From Lunularia cruciata (lineage: Eukaryota > Streptophyta > Marchantiopsida > Lunulariales > Lunulariaceae), in contig OX419762.1 in assembly GCA_948567375.1 (NCBI GenBank), forward strand, positions 44,497,034 through 44,561,033: a stretch of DNA of 64,000 nucleotides, given 5' to 3'. Below, in pieces: positions 35,906 to 46,589 of the stretch. Each line of letters begins with the position of its first letter. Position 1 is the first letter of the stretch. A model generated the notes under the pieces. The model was not told where the DNA came from, made no database searches, and worked only from the letters and a program-made list of their open reading frames with translations. The position numbers and the translations under genes were made by a program.

Positions 35906-36916
35906 TTAGAGAGCTGACTTGATCTCCCCCGATCCTCCTCCTGCTTCTCGACGGCGCCGTCTGTACAAGTTTGGCCGTAGTTCAGGACCCCATTCCCTGC
36001 TTGGGCTAGTGAGAAAACTGACGTCCGGCGATTCATGCCCTTCGTGAATCTCATGTGTCGGACTTTGCCTACTGCTCATGGCCCCGCTCGAGCTAGGTTT
36101 ATCAAACATCTCCTTCCGAAGCCGATTCTTGCGATGTTTGCTTCCCCATAACGTAGTAGGGCTACGAATAAACCTGCCCTTGGATCCCTCATAATCATCT
36201 TCACGTGGGCGTGCAGGTCTTTGTTGAAAGGCAGAAAAAAATCTGGCGTCTGGTCCGTCGTGAGTCTTCTGGGAGGGCCGAGATACGCTCAAAATTCTGG
36301 CCCAATCCCTACTGGGGCTGTTAAAAAACCCTGCATCTGGGGTCTCACATCCCTCTTGGATCTCTCCACGAGGAGGTGTATGGCGTCGCCGGAAAGGCCA
36401 TCCCCCACTCGGGCTGGAAATGAAGCGAAAATCTACTTGCTGCTCCCCCTCTGCACCTACTTCCTCCTGAGCTTGCCGAGAACGAATGTCTATCTTGACA
36501 AGTCGAAGGACTTTCTTTGTCCCCACATGACCATCTGATTTTGGAACACGAATATCTACTTTCATAAACCGAACACCTTTGTTGGTTACTGAACGAGCCC
36601 TCTTATTCACGGGTCTGGGAGGAGTCAATTTTCCTGGCTCTAAGTTGCCGACGGAAGAAGATTTTTTAGATGAAGGACTTGACGATTGACCACTTCTGCT
36701 CCCCCGAAGATTAGCACTCCCACTTCCACTAGCCGCAGCACTAGCACTGCGACTTCTTCTTTGACCACTGGTTACTCGAAGATTAGCGCTCCCACTCCCA
36801 CTCCCACTAGCACTAGCACCGCGACTCTGTCTCCGAGAGGTCTGGAAATCAAAACCCTCCACATCGTGCCACTCGATGACATCCGCCTCTTTACAAAAGA
36901 AGCACAGAAATGCCAT
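35906..36916 (-). CDS. Arg/Ser-rich repeat protein of unknown function
   Basis: The intronless frame encodes 336 residues if the first in-frame ATG (36914-36916) is used. The open frame extends 23 codons further upstream but has no ATG there and meets a TGA. The N-terminus is MAFLCFFCKEADVIEWHD. Two near-identical SGSGSANLR units about 25 residues apart follow, then a 21-22-residue duplication (VRFMKVDIR / LRLVKIDIR). Next come five copies of a motif like DAxFFxSPSxxW at about residues 161, 193, 222, 245 and 297. The C-terminus is basic (YRRRRRE). It looks largely disordered, with many Ser-Pro sites. No known domain was recognised. A TATA-like TTTATATATTTG lies about 150 bp upstream. Confidence 0.6.
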   Translation of the reverse strand: MAFLCFFCKEADVIEWHDVEGFDFQTSRRQSRGASASGSGSGSANLRVTSGQRRSRSASAAASGSGSANLRGSRSGQSSSPSSKKSSSVGNLEPGKLTPPRPVNKRARSVTNKGVRFMKVDIRVPKSDGHVGTKKVLRLVKIDIRSRQAQEEVGAEGEQQVDFRFISSPSGGWPFRRRHTPPRGEIQEGCETPDAGFFNSPSRDWARILSVSRPSQKTHDGPDARFFSAFQQRPARPREDDYEGSKGRFIRSPTTLWGSKHRKNRLRKEMFDKPSSSGAMSSRQSPTHEIHEGHESPDVSFLTSPSREWGPELRPNLYRRRRREAGGGSGEIKSAL

Positions 36917-37064
36917 CGGTAGTTTATACCGACCTCCGACGCCCCAAAATCTCTTCTTCTCGAAAACGGTTACCAGCTCCCCCAATCATATATAGATTCC
37001 TCCTGCCTTCTCCAGTTCACAAATCTTCTCGCCCGTCTAATCACCAGTTCCAGCTCCCCCCATC

Positions 37065-37075
37065 AAATATATAAA
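37065..37075 (-). promoter_or_regulatory. Possible TATA box of the repeat-protein gene
   Basis: The minus strand reads GGAGTTTATATATTTGATG. This is a good TATA match about 150 bp before the ATG at 36916. A second, weaker CTATATATGA lies at about 36,988-36,997. Confidence 0.35.
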
Positions 37076-37084
37076 CTCCGCTCA

Positions 37085-37830
37085 GCTCCATACCTTCTAA
37101 ATCACCGGCACGGAGTGAGAGTGGACATCATTTCAGCACCAGTGAGCAATACTTGGAGAACAACAGCGGCATTCCATCATTTTGATGAAATTTCCTTCCC
37201 CCTTCTAACTCTGGCGTGAGTCCTCTGGAAGAAAGATAAAAGACTCCTGTGTGCTGCTCCGTGCATTCCCCCAGAACAGCTGCTGCTTCTTGCGATTTGG
37301 TGTTGCTCTCACCAAACAAATTCATACAGTTTAAGCAAGCAAGCATGGGAGATTCCTTCTTAGACTGTGCTGCGCTTTCACACGAATGGCAAGAATTTGG
37401 GTCCAAGCTATGGAAGCCGTCCTCATTGATGATCTCGAGCTACAAGATGACGACTTGCTTTGCTTCAGCTTGAGATAGCACTATCGAGGACCACGTCTAC
37501 TACACAAGTGCATTGATCAGATTCCCTCACAATGTATCGGATGCCGTAGTCAGACTTCCGCACTCAGTTCCGTACCAGTAGTACTGCGCCTTTACTTAAG
37601 ACTTACGCCGTAACGGAAATCTTGGATAGCACCACTAACCGTAGTTAACCCTCCCAGTTTCATATGAAACGGTTTTACGTACAGGAGAGTTCAGTTAGTG
37701 GTCCAAAGACACAGCTTCTGCAGTTAGAGAGTTTTATCCTTGAGGAGTTTTATCTGAAAATATCTGTTAATGGAGGATCTCACTTAGTGTCAGACTTGGT
37801 CATGTTGTCCAGAATCACTTACTATCTAAC
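37085..37830. other. Intergenic with two small ORFs of uncertain meaning
   Basis: On the minus strand, 37406-37128 is open for 92 codons but has no ATG at its start. It contains two CxxC pairs (CHSC and CLNC). On the + strand a 30-codon ATG frame at about 37,380-37,470 ends DDLELQDDDLLCFSLR. The two overlap antisense, so at most one is real, and neither is recognised. Confidence 0.25.
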
Positions 37831-37832
37831 TA

Positions 37833-37913
37833 GCTTGATGGGGTCTTCCCATCCTTCGTGCGGCTTGACGGGTCTTCCCATCCTTCGTGTTCTCTACGCG
37901 GTCGCCTTTTTCT
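37833..37913 (+). repeat. LINE-like 3' tail, copy 1
   Basis: It reads GCTTGATGGGGTCTTCCCATCC, then a second GCTTGACGGGTCTTCCCATCC, then CTACGCGGTCGCCTTTTT. The block with the GATGGG...CCCATC hairpin is duplicated (27 bp) within this copy. Only the last 80 bp of the element remain. Confidence 0.8.
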
Positions 37914-38344
37914 CTAACTAGCGGAGTTCACCTTTACAATAACTTCTAATGCTTAGTTCAGTAGCTTAAGTCAGAGGAGATATAATGTGGGCGGAGATTC
38001 TAATAAACATGTCGGGATATGTTGTTAAGAGATATATCATTTAATTTTGGAGAAAGGCGACAGTGTAGGATCATTTAATTGGCCATAGAGATTTATGTCC
38101 TCCAGTTAGAAATTGATGAAGTTTGGCCATGATCTTGTCATTTCATCAAACATGATTTGGTTTGATGAGATCCCAAGTGCAGGTGTAGGACTCAATCGAA
38201 GCACTATTCTACAGTCACGTGGTGGTTGAGTTGTGTTCGAATCATGGTTTATTCGAGTTGTGTTTGAATCATGATTTATTCTGCTACTCTTCTTCTCAAT
38301 ACAGCATTAATATGAAATCAATATAAATACTGCCAAAGTGAAAG

Positions 38345-38830
38345 AAGGACGACCGTGTAGAAAAAATGAAGGATTGGAAGACCCCATCAAGCCTTACAAA
38401 GAAGAGATGAAAAAGGTAAAATGGGGTAAGCCCCAATAGAGTTTATATGAGAAATTTGTCCCACTGCACTTAAGATATCCGGTACAAGGAAAAGATGAAT
38501 AAGGTAAAATGGGGCTAAGCCCCAATAGAGTTTATATGAGAAATTTGTCCCACTGCACTTAAGATATCCGGTACAAGGAAAAGATGAATAAGGTAAAATG
38601 GGGCTAAGCCCCAATAGAGTCTATATGAGAAATTTGTCCCACTGCACTTAAGGTATCCGGTACAAGGGAAAAATGAATAAGGTAAAATGGAGCTAAGCCC
38701 CGACAGAGTCTATATGAGAAATCTGAAATCTGTCCCACTGTACTTAAGATATCCGAGCTGTGCAAGTCTTGTGGTCTACAAACAACTGGAGCATCTGAAG
38801 AAGCATCACCTAGTCTGAAGTAACGGCACC
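38345..38830 (-). repeat. LINE-like 3' tail, copy 2, with an 89 bp internal tandem array
   Basis: The + strand reads GACGACCGTGTAGAA, GAAGGATTGGAAGACCCCATC, then four tandem units. GGTAAAATGGGG(C)TAAG starts at 38415, 38503, 38592 and 38681, a period of 88-89 bp. After the array the unique part continues (CTACAAACAACTGGAGCATC, GAAGCATCACCTAGT), as in the larger copies at 40.5 and 41.35 kb. The element reads on the minus strand. Confidence 0.9.
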
Positions 38831-39840
38831 GAAGTAAGATAATCCAATTATAGATGTACTTGGTTTATCGCGGTTGATGTAGGTCACGGTATTGTGGGGA
38901 TGATGAAAAGGTGGGTGATTGTCCAATAGACGGACATGTAGCTAAAATTCAAGTTTAAACCAAACTGTTGATAAACATTTGACATTTCTAAAACTGTTGT
39001 TGTTGGAAATGAAATTTGCTTGTACTTGTAAGATTGAATAAAACTTTTTATAGCTAATAACTCGTTGTAAACCTACTATGCAGCTGTTTCCATTGAAAAT
39101 TTCATTTGATTGAATAATGAAGGTTTACCTAGCATGAAGCCGCCAGAAATGAGTTAAAACCATTGAAGTTTCATGGTGGTTGTCATATTTGGGAATTGAT
39201 AGATTCCAATGGCATACACTCATGAGGTTCCCCAGCAGGTATATCTTTATAATCTACACAAAATATGTAGACTAGAAGTAGAGCTAGCAAGAAGCAGCCT
39301 CAAATTCCAAATATCTGGAGACTTTTCAAGAAGAATGTAGGTCCATATAAACTCATTGTAGTAGACCTCAAATATCATGGAGCAGCATTCTTACCTAGGA
39401 TATGCAAAAGTGATATTCCGGTGCCTAGCCTTTTACATTTTTTTGCCTTTATCAAGGTGATGTGGGACTCTGTGGGACCCTATGCATAAATCCCCATAGA
39501 GCTTCATGGTTTTTTGTGTCTTCCAAACTGTAAGAGTTCGTGTCGGCCCTCCACACAACGGGATACATGTGTATTTGCGGGCGTATATGTTTTTAGAGTA
39601 GCTATGATAGTCCTCCTCTAATAAAGAAGACGGAATTCAGGACATGCTTATAAATAAAGTCTCAAAATGTCCGTTATCAAGATGGTACCTAGTACCCAAT
39701 ACGTATAGCCTAAAAAATATACCTGAAGTTGGCTAGCATATATACCGATGGCTCAATTACTGAATTTAGTCTTGGATGACTTCATATGGGGAGGTACGAG
39801 ATTACCTACTTTGTGTAATGGGGGAATATTTCACCTATTT
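38831..39840. other. Spacer, no recognisable gene
   Basis: Only short frames are present. Confidence 0.45.
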
Positions 39841-39905
39841 TGTCTCACCCTTGTACGGCTTGATGGGTCTTCCCATCGTTCGTTTTCTACGCGGTAGCCT
39901 TTTCT
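39841..39905 (+). repeat. LINE-like 3' tail, copy 3
   Basis: It reads TTGTACGGCTTGATGGGTCTTCCCATCGTTCG, then CTACGCGGTAGCCTTTTC. About 65 bp remain. Confidence 0.8.
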
Positions 39906-40494
39906 TCTTTGTGTAACGGGGATATCAAATTCTCAGACGGAACCCTAATACAGCATTCAACTCTCCTTCTTATCACTTCACCAATGATAGTCTGCATGTC
40001 TTGACAACGACAGTATAGTGAATGCAATCCAATTTGTTAGGTGGCAATGTTACCACTGTTGGTGATCATCAGTTCTAGTAGCGTAGGTAGGTAGTCCTTC
40101 AAGGGTTCTAGTGTAAGTGACAACCTTACCTACTAGTCAGAGCTCCTCCGTCCCTTTACAAAATGGAGTCTTCTCTAACTTAGTTGTAGCAATAAAATGG
40201 ACAACAATTCAACTCTACATGCACCACAAGTCCAAAGTGGCATGTTCTCTAACTTAGTACTAGCACTAAAGTAGACAACCATTCGAGCTCTACATGCATC
40301 ACTAGCGCAAAGTGGTGTCGTCTCTAATTTAGTTGCAGCAGTCAAGTGGACAACCATTGGAACGTTAAGCAAAGTGTTGCGTTCTCTAGCTGAGGGGTAT
40401 ATTTAACTGCACACCCATTCCAACTCTACCTGCACCACTTTACATATAGTCCCCTACATGGGAGAGAAAGTATTACCTTGTCACAATTTGTCCA
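39906..40494. repeat. Short tandem repetition of a CAACCATTC/CTCTACATGCACCAC phrase
   Basis: From 40,150 to 40,440 the phrase GTAGCA-TAAA-TGGACAACCATT-CTACATGCACCA-AAAGTGG-GTTCTCTAA recurs three to four times with a period near 75 bp. No gene is supported. Confidence 0.55.
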
Positions 40495-41268
40495 CATTCG
40501 AAGACAACCGCATAGAAAAAATGAAGGATGGGAAGAACCCCATCAAGCCGAAGGGAGAGATGAAAAAGGTAAAATGAAGCTAAGCCCCTATATGAGAAAT
40601 CTGCCCCACTACCCCTAAGATATCCAAGCTATGCAAGTAGTGTGGTGCTACAAACAACTGGAGCAACCAAAGAAGCATCACCTAGTGTGATTTCTCTCCT
40701 ATGGATTGCACCGGCCATTGCCCTCTATAGAACAATGAACACACGCTGTCTAAAATATGCTACAAAGTATGAGAGTGAGAGTGGTACCCCTTGGCGCCTA
40801 ATATGATAAGCTCTTATGCACTCCTTGACAAATGTGTAGAACGTTGTATCCATCGCTCCATATAACTCCAAGGCTAGAGGAACAAGGAGGTGAACTCATT
40901 GCATGCCCCTAGACTTGGAGACCTTGCAATCTACTGCTACGCTCGCCGCTCGCCGCCCATCTAGGGGGATGGGTTATCACTCCCTCCAAAATTGTATCTT
41001 GTGTAGGATCTATAACCATGACATCCGTTACTATCATCTGATCATCTCAGGCCAAATATAAGTGTGCCCTGACATGTGTCATCTGCAAAGCATATGAACG
41101 CTCCCTCCAGGCCAAGTATCCACTCTCTCGTGCCATAGCAAACACTATATCCCTGATAGCATCATGGGTAGCTATCCTCTATCCTCCAAAAGGACACCGT
41201 GTCATATGGACCGCTATTGCATCTAGTGTAGAACCACACTCACAAGTGAGTAATGAAGATTTGTCCAC
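40495..41268 (-). pseudogene. LINE-like retroelement 3' part, copy A (decayed C-terminal coding plus tail)
   Basis: Read on the minus strand, 41,240-40,800 translates with frameshifts. It gives RIATHDAIRDIVFAMARESG, then VTDVMVIDPTQDTILEGVI, then HLLVPLALELYGAMDTTFYT. This pattern (HDAIRD, ADVVVIDPT, F-x-P-L-A-x-E-x-x-G) matches what I recall of the C-terminal part of non-LTR reverse-transcriptase polyproteins in plants and algae. That match is from memory and unverified. The tail then runs through GGGGCTTAGC and the GATGGG(T)TCTTCCCATC hairpin to 40,495. The RT domain itself is missing, as for a 5'-truncated LINE. Confidence 0.6.
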
Positions 41269-41339
41269 ATTTGGATTTGCCTTCGTTCTTTCATTCTCAT
41301 AATGATGTATCAAGAGGCGGAAACGAGTAAGCACATTAA

Positions 41340-42245
41340 AAAAAAGTCTTTTTATGAGAAGGTGGGAAGCCTACCACATAGAACATATGAAGGATAGGGA
41401 GCGATCCCATTAAGCCATACAAGATAGAAGGGAAAGAGAAAAAAAAGAAGGTAAATGGGGTTAGGTTCCAATAGTAGCAATATGAAAAATTTGCCCTATA
41501 GCACCTAAGATAGACAGTTGCATAGCTTGTAAGTTGCATAACTCGTAAGGTTTACAAACAGCTGGAGCATGCAAAGATTCACTAAGTGTTTTTGCTCTCC
41601 TATGGATTACTTGCATAATTTGTAAGGTTTACAAACAACTAGAGCATCTAAAGATTCACCTAGTGTTATTGCTCTCCTATGGATTGCACCAACCAATTAT
41701 CATAAATAGAACAATGGATAAAAATTATCTTCAATTGAAAGTGATACCCTCAACATCCAATATTAGAATGAAAGCGGTCCCTCTACATCTAATATGATAA
41801 ACTCTTGCGCGCTCTTTGTCAAATGTATCAAACGCCATGTCCATCATTCCATATAACTCCAAGGCTAGAGGAACAAAGATATAACCTCACTGCATACCTC
41901 TATACTTGGAGACCTTGCATGATATCGCGCCACTCCCAGCACCATCCAAGGGGATGAGTAATCACTCTCTCCAAAACTGCAACATGCGTAAGGTCTATAA
42001 CCACAACATCCGCCACTATCACCTTATCATCTCGGACCAAATATAAGTTTGCTCTAATATATATTGTCTACAAAGCATACGACGGATCCCTCCAAGCAAG
42101 ATACCCACTCTCTCGTACCATAGTAAACACTATATCCATGATGGTATCATGGATAGTTACACTCTATCCTCCAAAAGGACACCATGTTATATGTACCGCT
42201 CTTACATCTAGTGTAGAACCACATTCCCAAGTGAGTTATGAAGAT
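41340..42245 (-). pseudogene. LINE-like retroelement 3' part, copy B
   Basis: It follows copy A in the same orientation and order. The minus strand gives IRANLYLVRDDKVIVADVVV, then IDLTHVAVLERVITHP, and both copies share CACTAGATG-AAGAGCGGT and TGTCCTTTTGGAGGATAGA. An internal duplication of about 70 bp (GTAAGGTTTACAAACA, 41,545-41,690) is private to this copy. Stops and shifts differ from copy A, so the two diverged after duplication or are separate insertions of one family. Confidence 0.6.
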
Positions 42246-43714
42246 GCATATGGATGGACCAAACCTAGGCAAAACCTCATCGACTCTAGAGAGAGTAGTT
42301 TGTGTGAATCAAAATGCACTGATGCACAATAAAACTAGGATTCAAGAACTTACACCCTTACCTTCATCTGAGAAGAGGGTGAATGTTGGAAATTGTTCAT
42401 GACAAGCTCTATGCACAATCAAACTTCGTTTATTTTCAGGTCTTCCAATAATGAATGAATTTTCATTTCTTCAAATTTTATACAAATTGGAGAAAGAACC
42501 CAATCGGATTGAGACGAGAACACGAGGAGAAAAGGATTCAAAGATGTATCATTGACATTATAGATCTTGAAATCATGACTGTTTGGAAACTAAAGATCAT
42601 CTGGATGGAGGAGGGACTTCATTCGATTAGCGTGAGATTGTGAGTGTTTTCGGATACGAGTCTATCACTAATTGAAGAATTGCATATCACGGACATAAAC
42701 GCTTTCTTAGCAACAATTGCCAATGCTGTGACCACCGATTGGAGATGAGGGCCTTTCCAGGATCCAGGACAACCCACAAGGAATTCTGACACTGTGGGAT
42801 GGTAAGTGTACGTCTGAGAGTACTACTATTGTTTCAAAAAGGGCACCTGCCAAAATTGGACAAGCAATTCACGTATCTTTTAGGTTCCCATCCAAACACA
42901 AGTCCTTGTTCCCTACTTAGGAGGAATTCCGTTACGTCAATTGCTCTTTTCGACCAACCAACCCATTCACCCCCATTGCGAATTCTAATATCTATTTGTC
43001 AAGAGAAGTGCTCAAATGGGTGGTTTCAAATTCAGATTTTTAGGATTTTATAGGTACCCGTAGTTAAAAAAGTTTTACCGTATAAAAGTCGCCTTTTATA
43101 CATAAACGTTGCCATACACTTTTTGACGGTGGAACAAATTGTCTATATGGTAAACTTTCGGGTGAAGTTTGTGCTTATTAAGTTCTACGGTTTGCCCATC
43201 GAATTTATAACGGTATGAACATTTTATAAAATTTCGGGGTGAACTTCACTCGTTGAATTCTACGAATTGCCGCTAACCTATAAAATTTTACTAAGAACAT
43301 TTCTCCCTCCAAATTCGCATACCCCCACCATGCACCCATGATACTTTCACAAACTTCCCAAACAAAAATTTACAGAATTGTACGGGTAGCCGTTAAACGC
43401 TGTTTGAAAACCCCTAATGTCTTTTCTCGACTACCAACCCGTTTCTACTTTGTGTCTTCTTCTACCTTCCTGTCAAGGACAGAGCTACTCTTGCTATGGT
43501 TGGTATTACGATCCGCAGATTGGATACGATATTTGGACCCTCATGTCCTTAACCGTGCGTGAAGAATGGAAGCGGCCTAAAACAACGCACAGTTTTACTG
43601 AAGCCAAATGCGAGTTCACTGCTTTTGCATCTAAAAGAAAAAGCTTGTCCCCGGTTGGAGTCTCCTGAATTAAATTTGAGAAAAAAAGGTTCAGTCACGT
43701 ATAGCTGAACGTAG

Positions 43715-43715
<1 letters not shown>
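42246..43715. other. Intergenic, one short imperfect repeat
   Basis: No gene was recognised. At 43,140-43,300 a unit of about 75-100 bp (TTTCGGGTGAAGTT ... TTCTACG-TTTGCC ... TATAA) occurs twice with changes. Confidence 0.4.

Positions 43716-43719
<4 letters not shown>

Positions 43720-43783
<64 letters not shown>
43720..43783. repeat. (TA)n microsatellite
   Basis: About 31 uninterrupted TA units. Confidence 0.98.
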
Positions 43784-43786
<3 letters not shown>

Positions 43787-46040
43787 GATTGTTTTTCTTC
43801 TATCAAGTCTGTATGTCATTGTTATTGGGTTATAGGATTTAGTGAGGAGCAAATTGATCAATCCAAAAGGTGCAGTAACTATAACAATATTTATCTACAA
43901 AAGTGAAAGTTAGGAAACTCTGAGGAGGTGACGGTGTGGTTTGGGGAGTAGAACTTGACGTGTTTGCTCAAAGCTCTTCCGTCCAAACATACTGGAATTG
44001 AAGAGTCAAAAGCTAACATGCTATCACTAAGCAAAATTTAAATTTATGTCTGTCTATTGGTTATTGCGCGACGCATGATGCCAAATTTTTGCTTGACTAA
44101 CTTCAACTAGGTATGGAGCATATTCGCCTTTCTCAATTTGGTCTGTGGTCAAATATTTGAAAAGAGGATATGAAATATCCAAGGTCAGGTGGTGAAGTTA
44201 GTCGTAAATTAATGCTAAGTCCCGTCTCTCAACCAAAGATCATTATAGCGAGAAGATAATCGAAAATGCAGAAAGTCGAAAGTGGAGTTTCTTAATTGGG
44301 GGTGACACAAAGAGCTTAAACCTGATAACCATACAACCCCGTAGAGCTGGGACCCTCTGTAAAGCACATGTTAGGCATCGTTCGAAGGCAGTATCCAATG
44401 ACTTGACTAGCTTGGAAGTACCGTGGCCGTTGGATATGCTTCATCCTTTCGCAACCCTTTACCTAGTCAACAAAGGTACTTCACTTTCCATCCAATCACA
44501 TTGGAAATACTGTTGGAGCTCGAGAATGCCCAGCTTTACGAGCTGCAATGTTTGATTAAAGCGTGGTGCTCCGCATATGTTCGTTCATGCAGAATATTCA
44601 ACTGTCAGCTTTGCGGATAGGAGAACCTGCTCTCTTGTTCCCTGCTTCACTCCGCCTACCTCTTGTGTTATGTCTATTCACGCAGAAAATTTTATTTCTG
44701 TGTTAACGTAGCTGGGAAGGCAAAATCTGATCTCTACTTCCCTGATTTAGTCTGTCGATCGATCCAACTGCCGTTGGAACTCCGCACAAATAGGGTGGCA
44801 GTATGCACCAGTTTTCTCGCGTGAGAGACTAGCTTTTCACACATGCAACTCAAGTTTGGGAGATTTTCGAAGATAAACTTCCGTAACGGTAATACTGCAG
44901 CTGGCACGGCAGGTTTCTGCGTGTACAGCAATCAGCGACGATTGCCACGTTTTCCCGAAACTCGATTCTACGAGAATCTCTGAACGCAAAGGTATGAGAG
45001 TATTCGGATTGACATTCAATCAAGAAAGAAAAATTTTCGCCAGATGTGTTCCATTTTACACGCAGATGTTGCAATGCGCTTCCATCTTGCACACATGTCA
45101 AAGGAAGGCTGCATAAACCGCTTCAATGTTCATGCCTGAAAGGAACTTGGCAATACTATGATCGTACGCAATCTCATAGTCCTCACTTCGGATGTCATTT
45201 TATCAATGTGAAAGGCAAGCCGGAGTGTGTACTATATTTGCATGCAGCTTGCAATGCTGAAAATGCTTGGAAATGCTTGGTAGGACCATCAGATGTAGAG
45301 TCTAATATATGGGTCGCCTCATGAGCAAAATATCAATCAATCAGCATTCGTGTACTGGGAGTCGAGAATGAGAATCGGATGTGACTCAGTAATGAAGACG
45401 TCAAAGCTAAGAGTTATGTTTTATATAGTATGTAAAAAAGTGGACTTCTAAGGCTCCTTGAGCTCTTAAGTCTCATCATATTGATGATGAAATCCAATCC
45501 AGATATCACGCACATATGCCCAATATACGCAAGCACGCCCATGCAGCCCAGACCTGCAGGTACTCTGTCGAAGTCAAAGCTTCCTTGGAGCGAACCATGC
45601 TTCGACTGTAAGCCCCGCCTCTTGAAAGCTACGTAATTGCTGGGTCTTCTCGTTAACGAGAGCCCCTTTTCTAACACCCATACACAATCTTTTTACGTTG
45701 AGAATCTGAAAACTGTAAGTACGCTGTCCAGAGTTTGCATGGGCTCCTCGTTGAACGAGGCCCCAGCGAAACAAGTACCTTCCGAACATGTACATAATTA
45801 AGATATGCAACACAGAAAATTCAGAACTAGAGCGACTCCTCTTGCTGTGAGTTTCCTGTGAACAAATGTGAACGAAAGTACCACTAGTACAGAAAGTTTA
45901 ACAGTCATCCGCCATTGTCTATGCTGAGACATAGAGGTCGACACAGTATTCATCGGCAATAGAGTACTCACGAATAGACCAAAGCCTGTTTATGTGAGTC
46001 TAGTGACAACTGTGCACATTGCCACTAATGATAGCAAGTT
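43784..46040. other. Intergenic, no recognisable gene
   Basis: CpG-rich relative to the left half. Frames up to 92 residues overlap on both strands without domain signal. Confidence 0.4.
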
Positions 46041-46046
46041 TGGCTT

Positions 46047-46406
46047 TCACCGCCATCGTTTGTGCTGAGAGCTTCCGTAAGTTTGCTGTTGTGAGCGGAC
46101 TTCGCATTGGCAAGTCGGCTCTTCATTGTATGTTTGTTCCGTGGTCTCTTCCCGAATGGGCTCGAGTTTTGACCCTGAAGGTGACCTATCAACTTTGATG
46201 ATCTTTGCCGGTGCCTTATCCTGCCTGCGTGATTTGCCCATTTGCAGCTCTTTCAGTGACGATCTTTCGGTACGAAAGCGTTTGCTGTCACCTCTGGGAG
46301 TTGGCCAGCCCTTGTCACTACTTGCAGTTAATGTTTCCCAGTACTGGCTAGTGGAGCCAAGGTGCTCAAAGATAACCACGAGAATGCAGAGAGCACCTGT
46401 CTGCGA
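46047..46406 (-). CDS. Possible small basic protein ORF with undefined start
   Basis: The minus-strand frame is open for about 120 codons. It begins with a hydrophobic, signal-peptide-like run (TGALCILVVIFEHLGS) and ends in a basic, Gln-rich tail (SSQHKRWR). No ATG occurs at its start; an in-frame TAG precedes the leading TTG. The first in-frame ATG (46241) gives a 64-residue protein without the hydrophobic run. About 165 bp upstream a TATA-like GCATATAAAG is followed by a C/T-rich stretch that looks like a 5' leader. TTGCTCTCGCAG could be a splice acceptor at 46,401. No family was recognised. Confidence 0.25.
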   Translation of the reverse strand, partial: SQTGALCILVVIFEHLGSTSQYWETLTASSDKGWPTPRGDSKRFRTERSSLKELQMGKSRRQDKAPAKIIKVDRSPSGSKLEPIREETTEQTYNEEPTCQCEVRSQQQTYGSSQHKRWR

Positions 46407-46576
46407 GAGCAACTACTCAATGATACTAAACTAGAGCAAGCTCAGCAATGCAGATAGTGGACTGGAAATGCTAAGCTGAAAGAACTGAACGAGGTGAGCT
46501 GAATAGAGCAACAGGGGATTGATGTGAACGAGAATGTGAATGAAAGGATGTGATGGTTTGGTTGTGCTGAGATGAC

Positions 46577-46585
46577 TTTATATGC
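46577..46585 (-). promoter_or_regulatory. TATA-like box
   Basis: The minus strand reads CTGCATATAAAGTCATC. It is placed as a core promoter for the small ORF at 46.05-46.41 kb. The roughly 165 bp downstream contains no ATG on that strand, which is notable. Confidence 0.35.
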
Positions 46586-46589
46586 AGAG

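Noticed and set aside
36221-36922. Plus-strand frames over the repeat-protein gene
   Set aside because: Shadows of the minus-strand gene; their Ser/Thr/Pro text mirrors its Gly/Ser/Arg repeats.
38387-38614. 75-residue repeated frame as a protein
   Set aside because: It is the translation of the 89 bp tandem array in a retro-tail.
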